A stretch of DNA of 15,411 nt. Origin: Candidatus Thorarchaeota archaeon MP11T_1 (lineage in GTDB: Archaea; Asgardarchaeota; Thorarchaeia; Thorarchaeales; Thorarchaeaceae). Both the position numbers and the translations under genes were made by a program. The notes under the pieces are model-generated. The model made no database searches. It saw only the letters and a program-made list of their open reading frames with translations, and was not told the DNA's origin. Positions 14,027 to 15,411 of this stretch are shown here, piece after piece (position 1 is the stretch's first letter; every line of letters begins with the position of its first letter). The DNA lies in NCBI GenBank assembly GCA_002825515.1, contig PJET01000017.1, forward strand, positions 1-15,411, in the 5' to 3' direction.

Positions 14027-14531
14027 GTTTATTGATCTGGCAAGATCAATAGCCTCCTGGTCAAAAGATCGCAGTACTCAGGTTGGGGCTGTAGCAGTCG
14101 GCCCCAACTTAGAGATCTGTTCTGTAGGATACAATGGGTTCCCTCGTGGTGTGAATGATGATGTTGATGAACGGCATCAACGTCCCGCCAAATATGCCTG
14201 GACGGAACACGCTGAGAGGAATTGTGTATTCAATGCCTCTCGTATTGGTGTTTCTTTAGAGGGTAAGACGTTATACTGTACTCATTTTCCATGTCCAGAT
14301 TGTGCTAGAGGAATTATTCAGTCTGGTATTACGTCGTTCTATTATCCTGAGGATAAATCTGAAGAGGGAAAAAGATTCAGAGAGAGGACATATGAGTCTC
14401 AATTGATTGCTCTGGAGATGCTCCAAGAGGCTGGGGTTCAATGCCGAATTATCAAGGAATTTAGTGTGAAACTAGAGCAAGGTCCTAATTACTGTGCGTG
14501 TGGGGTCAAGCCCGAGGATCTTATGCCGTAA
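14001..14531 (+). CDS. dCMP deaminase
   Basis: This zinc enzyme converts dCMP to dUMP, feeding dTMP synthesis; phages use it to balance pools or to prepare modified pyrimidines. The 176-aa protein contains DRSTQVGAVAV (23-33), GYNGFPRG (43-50), the zinc and catalytic HAE (70-72) and PCPDC (97-101), with His70, Glu72, Cys98 and Cys101 in the expected places. The C-terminal region ends with CACGV (164-168), a possible extra metal site. It overlaps the HNH gene by 26 nt. No thymidylate synthase is visible in the window. Confidence 0.95.
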   Translation: MKSLKWHLRFIDLARSIASWSKDRSTQVGAVAVGPNLEICSVGYNGFPRGVNDDVDERHQRPAKYAWTEHAERNCVFNASRIGVSLEGKTLYCTHFPCPDCARGIIQSGITSFYYPEDKSEEGKRFRERTYESQLIALEMLQEAGVQCRIIKEFSVKLEQGPNYCACGVKPEDLMP

Positions 14532-14547
14532 GCATCATCGTTGATAT

Positions 14548-14567
14548 AGGGATATTTACGTATCCCT
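14548..14567 (+). promoter_or_regulatory. Hairpin before the small Cys-rich gene
   Basis: AGGGATA (14548-14554), loop TTTACG, TATCCCT (14561-14567) form a perfect 7-bp stem 16 bp after the dCMP deaminase stop and 18 bp before the next ATG. There is no long T-tract, so it is a weak terminator at best; mRNA processing or stabilisation is equally possible. Confidence 0.4.
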
Positions 14568-14585
14568 TATTGACGGCGGTGCGTT

Positions 14586-14849
14586 ATGTTCGAGAATAAA
14601 AACAGCAACTTTCCAGCGTCAGTAAACTGTCAGGCTTGTGGTGCAGAGCATCTTGAGACTGAGTTAAAGACCATCAAGCTTTCCGGTTTTGAAAGATCTC
14701 TCGCTGTTTGTGAGTGCTGTTTATCAAAGACCGCCGAGGATTCTTTCAAGGATGCGGCTCGTCTGCTCGATGAAATTGTCCAAATAGCTCGCACTTCCTC
14801 CGATCCAGAGGGTCGTCTGCGCGCCATTAAGACTCTCATTGGGGAGTAA
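14586..14849 (+). CDS. Small Cys-rich, possibly zinc-binding protein
   Basis: The 87-aa protein has CQAC at 15-18 and CECC at 42-45, spaced as in a treble-clef or zinc-ribbon fold, then a helical half (about 48-87, with DAARLLDEIVQIARTSSD). A DNA- or protein-binding adaptor role is plausible. I do not recognise a family. No strong SD precedes ATG 14586. Its stop overlaps the following HNH start by one base (TAATG). Confidence 0.7.
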   Translation: MFENKNSNFPASVNCQACGAEHLETELKTIKLSGFERSLAVCECCLSKTAEDSFKDAARLLDEIVQIARTSSDPEGRLRAIKTLIGE

Positions 14850-15319
14850 TGGCGTACTTCGATAGGAAGGATGACTACGGATACGTGCGCTGGGCAGACA
14901 ATGTTCGGCGCAGAGATCATTTCACCTGTGTCGTTTGTGGCAGGAGAGGCGTTGCTGTAAACGCTCACCATCTCAATGCGTGGGCTAACTTTCCAGATGA
15001 GAGATATGATGTAGAGAACGGAGTCACTCTTTGTGTTTTCCATCACGAAGACTTCCATGAGAAGTTTGGGAAGGGTAAGAATACCAGAGACCAATTCGAA
15101 AGATATCGAGCAATTGCCGAGGAGCTTCTTAAGGTTGCGAATGAGGACGCCATTATAGATGTAACTGTCAAGAAGATGTTACAACAAGCTGAGAGAGATA
15201 AGGCCGTCCGAGAAATAGAGCAAGACTTGGAGAAGAACTATGGCTCTACTAGAAACGCTCCAGAAGCTTCTACCAGCTCAGAAACTGGGAACAAACGAGA
15301 CGACGGATACTGCGAATGA
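14849..15319 (+). CDS. HNH endonuclease, zinc-knuckle type
   Basis: This 156-aa protein has an HNH nuclease core at residues 15-75: RRRDHFTCVVCG (20-31), NAHHLNAWANFPD (38-50), RYDVENGVTLC (52-62), FHHEDFH (64-70). The metal pair Cys27/Cys30 and the Cys62/His65 region, together with the catalytic His40/His41 and Asn57, are all present, unlike the other HNH gene in this window. A long charged helical tail (about 79-135) and a Ser/Thr-rich end follow; the last 80 nt are shared with the next gene. Such enzymes are often mobile in phages or act with the terminase. It could be either. Confidence 0.85.
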   Translation: MAYFDRKDDYGYVRWADNVRRRDHFTCVVCGRRGVAVNAHHLNAWANFPDERYDVENGVTLCVFHHEDFHEKFGKGKNTRDQFERYRAIAEELLKVANEDAIIDVTVKKMLQQAERDKAVREIEQDLEKNYGSTRNAPEASTSSETGNKRDDGYCE

Positions 15320-15411
15320 GAAGTGGCTACAGGCACTCGGTCTTCTATTCCGAGCCTGTGAACCTCTGACGCATGATTGTCTATTGACTGCTGATGAAGT
15401 TAAGGATCGTA
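15240..15411 (+). CDS. Start of an unidentified gene, cut by the window edge
   Basis: An open frame begins at ATG 15240 with GGAG (15229-15232) seven bases upstream and runs to the edge, giving 57 residues: MALLETLQKLLPAQKLG, then a segment with KWLQALGLLFRACEP and LLTADEVKDR. It overlaps the end of the HNH gene by 80 nt in another frame. The well-placed SD and uninterrupted frame after the HNH stop support it. No family is recognised. Confidence 0.65.
   Translation, partial: MALLETLQKLLPAQKLGTNETTDTANEKWLQALGLLFRACEPLTHDCLLTADEVKDR

Noticed and set aside
1..15411. tRNA genes, CRISPR arrays, insertion sequences, attachment sites
   Set aside because: I looked for T-loop GTTCGA-type patterns, regularly spaced repeats, transposase motifs and long direct repeats, and saw none I could support.

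Overview
The window looks like part of the genome of a large tailed bacteriophage. Genes are packed with 1-50 nt overlaps, many are small or unrecognised, and recognisable enzymes of phage DNA and nucleotide metabolism (SF1 helicase, type IA topoisomerase, MT-A70 methyltransferase, dCMP deaminase, MazG-like protein) sit beside typical large-phage accessory genes (Hsp20, ribosomal protein bS21, PP2A-type phosphatase). There are two inteins and two HNH proteins, and no rRNA, tRNA or housekeeping operon is visible. The standard bacterial code and recognisable Shine-Dalgarno (SD) sites fit a bacterial host; the host cannot be named from this stretch.

Left arm, minus strand (about 1-3521, read right to left): a 119-aa protein, a Dda/RecD-like helicase whose Walker A motif is split by a class 3 intein with a LAGLIDADG domain, a 157-aa unknown protein, and an Hsp20 small heat-shock protein running off the left edge. 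The hsp20 leader can fold so that an upstream anti-SD arm pairs with the SD, as in an RNA thermometer. A good sigma70-like promoter lies just upstream.

A 63-bp divergent region (3522-3584) separates this arm from the plus-strand arm, which runs to the right end: a PP2A-like phosphatase, two tiny genes (one membrane protein), a full-length topoisomerase I with three zinc ribbons, and a small basic protein. Next comes a tightly coupled group: a BCS1-like AAA ATPase, ribosomal protein bS21, a 366-aa protein holding what looks like the N-terminal tRNA-binding arm of phenylalanyl-tRNA synthetase alpha without its catalytic domain, and a coiled-coil plus beta-sandwich protein. A strong hairpin terminator follows.

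The right part holds a DUF488-like protein, a coiled-coil protein, a MazG-like protein, an MT-A70 methyltransferase, an HNH endonuclease interrupted by a class 1 intein, dCMP deaminase, a small Cys-rich protein, a second HNH endonuclease and the start of another gene.

The most unusual points are the possible phage translation module (bS21 next to a PheS-arm protein), the two inteins of different mechanistic class, each in an active-site or structural motif, the HNH enzyme whose only remaining zinc-knuckle cysteine is the one the intein needs to splice, and the predicted thermometer on hsp20.
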